Under the pieces are notes generated by a model. That model did no database searches, was not told the DNA's origin, and was given only the letters and a program-made list of their open reading frames with translations. The translations under genes and the position numbers were made by a program. Shown in pieces: positions 62,173 through 64,000 of a DNA stretch of 64,000 nucleotides (its first letter is position 1; every line of letters begins with the position of its first letter). The DNA is from an uncultured Faecalibacterium sp. (GTDB taxonomy: Bacteria > Bacillota > Clostridia > Oscillospirales > Ruminococcaceae): NCBI GenBank assembly GCA_900539945.1, contig UQDV01000002.1:62001-126000 (forward strand). The letters run 5' to 3'.

Positions 62173-63221
62173 CACAGCTGACACACGGCGGCGACTGGGC
62201 CGGATATCGGGCACAGTACGGGCACGACGCGCTGGATTTTTCGGCCAACGTGAGCCCGCTGGGCCTGCCGCAGGGCGTGGCGAACGCCATTGCTGCCGCC
62301 CTGCCTCACGCCGACCGCTACCCCGACCCCCTGTGCCGGGCACTGCGGGCAAAGCTGGCCCCGCACGAGGGGATCCCGGCAGAATCTATCCTCTGCGGCA
62401 ACGGCGCGGCAGACCTGATCTTCCGGCTGGCGTGGGCGGCAAAGCCCCGCACCGCGCTGGTGACCGCCCCCACTTTTGCCGAGTACGCCGCCGCGCTGGA
62501 AAGTGCGGGCTGTGCGGTGCGGCGACATTTTCTGCAGGCAGAGGTCGATTTTGCCGTGACGGATTCCATCCTCTCCTCCATCACGCCGGAGGTGGACATG
62601 GTATTTCTCTGCCAGCCCAACAACCCCACCGGACAGCTCACGCCGCTGCCCCTTGTGGAGCGCATCCTGCGCCGGTGCGAAGCCTGCGGGGCACTGCTGG
62701 TGGTGGACGAATGTTTTCTGGATTTTCTGCCCGACTGCGACGCCCTGACCGCCAAAGCCCTGCTGGACAGCAAAAATCTGCTGATTCTCAAGGCCTTTAC
62801 CAAGCTGTACGGCATGGCCGGGGTGCGGCTGGGGTACTGCCTGTGTGCCAACACGGCCCTGCTGGAAGCCATGCAGGCCGCCGGGCAACCGTGGGCGGTG
62901 TCCAGTCTGGCGCAGGCCGCCGGGCTTGCCGCACTGGACGAAACGGCCTATGTGGCACAGGTGCGGGCACTCATTGCGCAGCAGCGGCCCCGGCTCACGG
63001 CCGGGCTGCGGGCACTGGGCCTGCGGGTGCTGGGCGGCCGAGCAAACTACCTGCTGTTCCAGGGGCCGGAAACGCTGGGCGATGCCCTGCGGCAGTGGGG
63101 CGTGGTGCTGCGCAGCTGCAGCAACTACCCCGGGCTGGACGGCAGCTGGTACCGCACCGCCGTGCGTACCGGGCCGGAAAACGATGAACTGTTAAAGACC
63201 CTTGCGGAGGTACTGGCATGA
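62169..63221 (+). CDS. cobD: L-threonine-O-3-phosphate decarboxylase
   Basis: A 350-residue PLP aminotransferase-fold enzyme that makes aminopropanol phosphate for CbiB. Seen: [69 protein letters not shown], and the Schiff-base lysine in [19 protein letters not shown]. The neighbourhood of cbiB decides between this and histidinol-phosphate aminotransferase. No C-terminal zinc extension is present. Confidence 0.92.
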   Translation: MTQLTHGGDWAGYRAQYGHDALDFSANVSPLGLPQGVANAIAAALPHADRYPDPLCRALRAKLAPHEGIPAESILCGNGAADLIFRLAWAAKPRTALVTAPTFAEYAAALESAGCAVRRHFLQAEVDFAVTDSILSSITPEVDMVFLCQPNNPTGQLTPLPLVERILRRCEACGALLVVDECFLDFLPDCDALTAKALLDSKNLLILKAFTKLYGMAGVRLGYCLCANTALLEAMQAAGQPWAVSSLAQAAGLAALDETAYVAQVRALIAQQRPRLTAGLRALGLRVLGGRANYLLFQGPETLGDALRQWGVVLRSCSNYPGLDGSWYRTAVRTGPENDELLKTLAEVLA

Positions 63222-64000
63222 ACAAAGCAACCTGCATTATGGTGCAGGGCACCATGAGCGGTGCAGGCAAAAGCCTGCTGTGCGCCGCACTGTGCCGCAT
63301 TTTTGCACAGGACGGCTACCGGGTGGCTCCTTTCAAGAGCCAGAACATGGCCCTGAACAGCTTTGTGACCCGGGACGGGCTGGAAATGGGCCGGGCGCAG
63401 GTGGTGCAGGCGCAGGCCGCCGGGATGGAACCGGACGTGCGCATGAACCCCATCCTGCTCAAACCCAGCAGCGACACCGGCAGTCAAGTGATCGTGAACG
63501 GCGAGGTGCGGGGGCAGATGCCCGCCGCCGCCTACTTTAAAATGAAGCGGTCGCTGATCCCGGACATCCTTGCCGCCTACAACAGTCTGGCCGAAGAGGT
63601 GGACATCATCGTCATTGAGGGAGCTGGCAGCCCGGCCGAGATCAACCTGAGAGCCGACGACATTGTGAACATGGGCCTTGCCAAGCTGGTGGACGCCCCT
63701 GTGCTGCTGGCCGGAGACATCGACCGGGGCGGCGTCTTTGCACAGCTGTACGGCACGGTGGCCCTGCTGGAGCCGGACGAGCGGACCCGTATCAAGGGGC
63801 TGCTCATCAACAAGTTCCGGGGCGACGTGGAGATCCTGCGTCCCGGCCTTGCCATGCTGGAAGAAAAAACGCAGCTGCCGGTGCTGGGGGTCATCCCCTA
63901 CCTGAAGGTGGACATTGAGGATGAGGATTCCCTTTCCACCCGGCTGGAGGCAGGGCGGGCCGTCAAACCACTGGATGCGGCCATTCTGCGCCTGCCGCAC
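63218..64000 (+). CDS. cbiP: Cobyric acid synthase, N-terminal part (runs off window)
   Basis: The frame opens at an ATG overlapping the cobD stop and continues to the right edge, giving 261 codons with no stop. Seen: [93 protein letters not shown] and [14 protein letters not shown], all CbiP/CobQ signatures. The amidotransferase half is outside the window. Confidence 0.95.
   Translation, partial: MNKATCIMVQGTMSGAGKSLLCAALCRIFAQDGYRVAPFKSQNMALNSFVTRDGLEMGRAQVVQAQAAGMEPDVRMNPILLKPSSDTGSQVIVNGEVRGQMPAAAYFKMKRSLIPDILAAYNSLAEEVDIIVIEGAGSPAEINLRADDIVNMGLAKLVDAPVLLAGDIDRGGVFAQLYGTVALLEPDERTRIKGLLINKFRGDVEILRPGLAMLEEKTQLPVLGVIPYLKVDIEDEDSLSTRLEAGRAVKPLDAAILRLPH

Overview
The window looks like a chromosomal segment of a Gram-positive, butyrate-producing gut Firmicute of the Ruminococcaceae/Oscillospiraceae, most likely Faecalibacterium. 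The reasons are a GC-rich core, a complete thl-crt-hbd-bcd-etfB-etfA butyrate operon next to a butyryl-CoA:acetate CoA-transferase gene, CIRCE-controlled groESL, and AGGAGG-type ribosome binding sites. The species name is inferred from gene content. No search was run.

Layout. 0-0.5 kb: end of an AI-2E family permease. 0.5-3.2 kb: decayed mobile-element DNA. It holds a MobV-type relaxase N-terminus fused in frame to an InlB/SLH surface-protein tail, a candidate oriT-like stretch, and an array of about 17 short hairpins with an invariant CAAAATG/CATTTTG apex and GTTACGG edge motifs, surrounding a small zinc-finger gene. 3.5-14.0 kb: a defence island on mixed strands. It contains a GIY-YIG/helicase protein coupled to an Eco57I-type methyltransferase, a divergent XRE regulator, a HicAB toxin-antitoxin pair, a very large SIR2-domain protein in AT-rich DNA, and a truncated MqsA-type antitoxin. 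14.3-20 kb: groESL, a lipid kinase and a ClpA-like unfoldase. 20-28.8 kb: the butyrate locus, with coaD and but. 28.8-44.6 kb: housekeeping genes, namely a second AI-2E permease, a radical SAM protein, a TetR regulator, proCBA, mgsA with a consensus cre site, a divergent two-component pair, a PLP lyase, murD-GNAT, and an orphan oligopeptide-binding lipoprotein. 44.6-64 kb: tRNA-Gly, a cobalamin riboswitch, and the anaerobic B12 genes up to a truncated cbiP.

How the genes work together. Acetyl-CoA is condensed by Thl, reduced and dehydrated by Hbd and Crt, and reduced by Bcd with EtfAB. The last step is probably the CoA swap with acetate by But, encoded on the opposite strand. The B12 locus begins with a riboswitch-controlled, lipoprotein-anchored CbiK chelatase that has its own terminator. 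A second promoter then starts a long, mostly translationally coupled operon. It runs from a NEAT-like lipoprotein and an iron-siderophore/corrinoid-type ABC transporter, whose ATPase is fused to CbiD, through CbiL, F, G, H, J, ET and A to CobT, U, S, C, CbiB, CobD and CbiP. CbiC is not seen and may lie beyond the right edge.

The best candidates for something undescribed are the constant-loop hairpin array around 1.86-2.98 kb, the exported CbiK with a NEAT-like protein and an ATPase-CbiD fusion, and the helicase protein that carries half of a methyltransferase domain.
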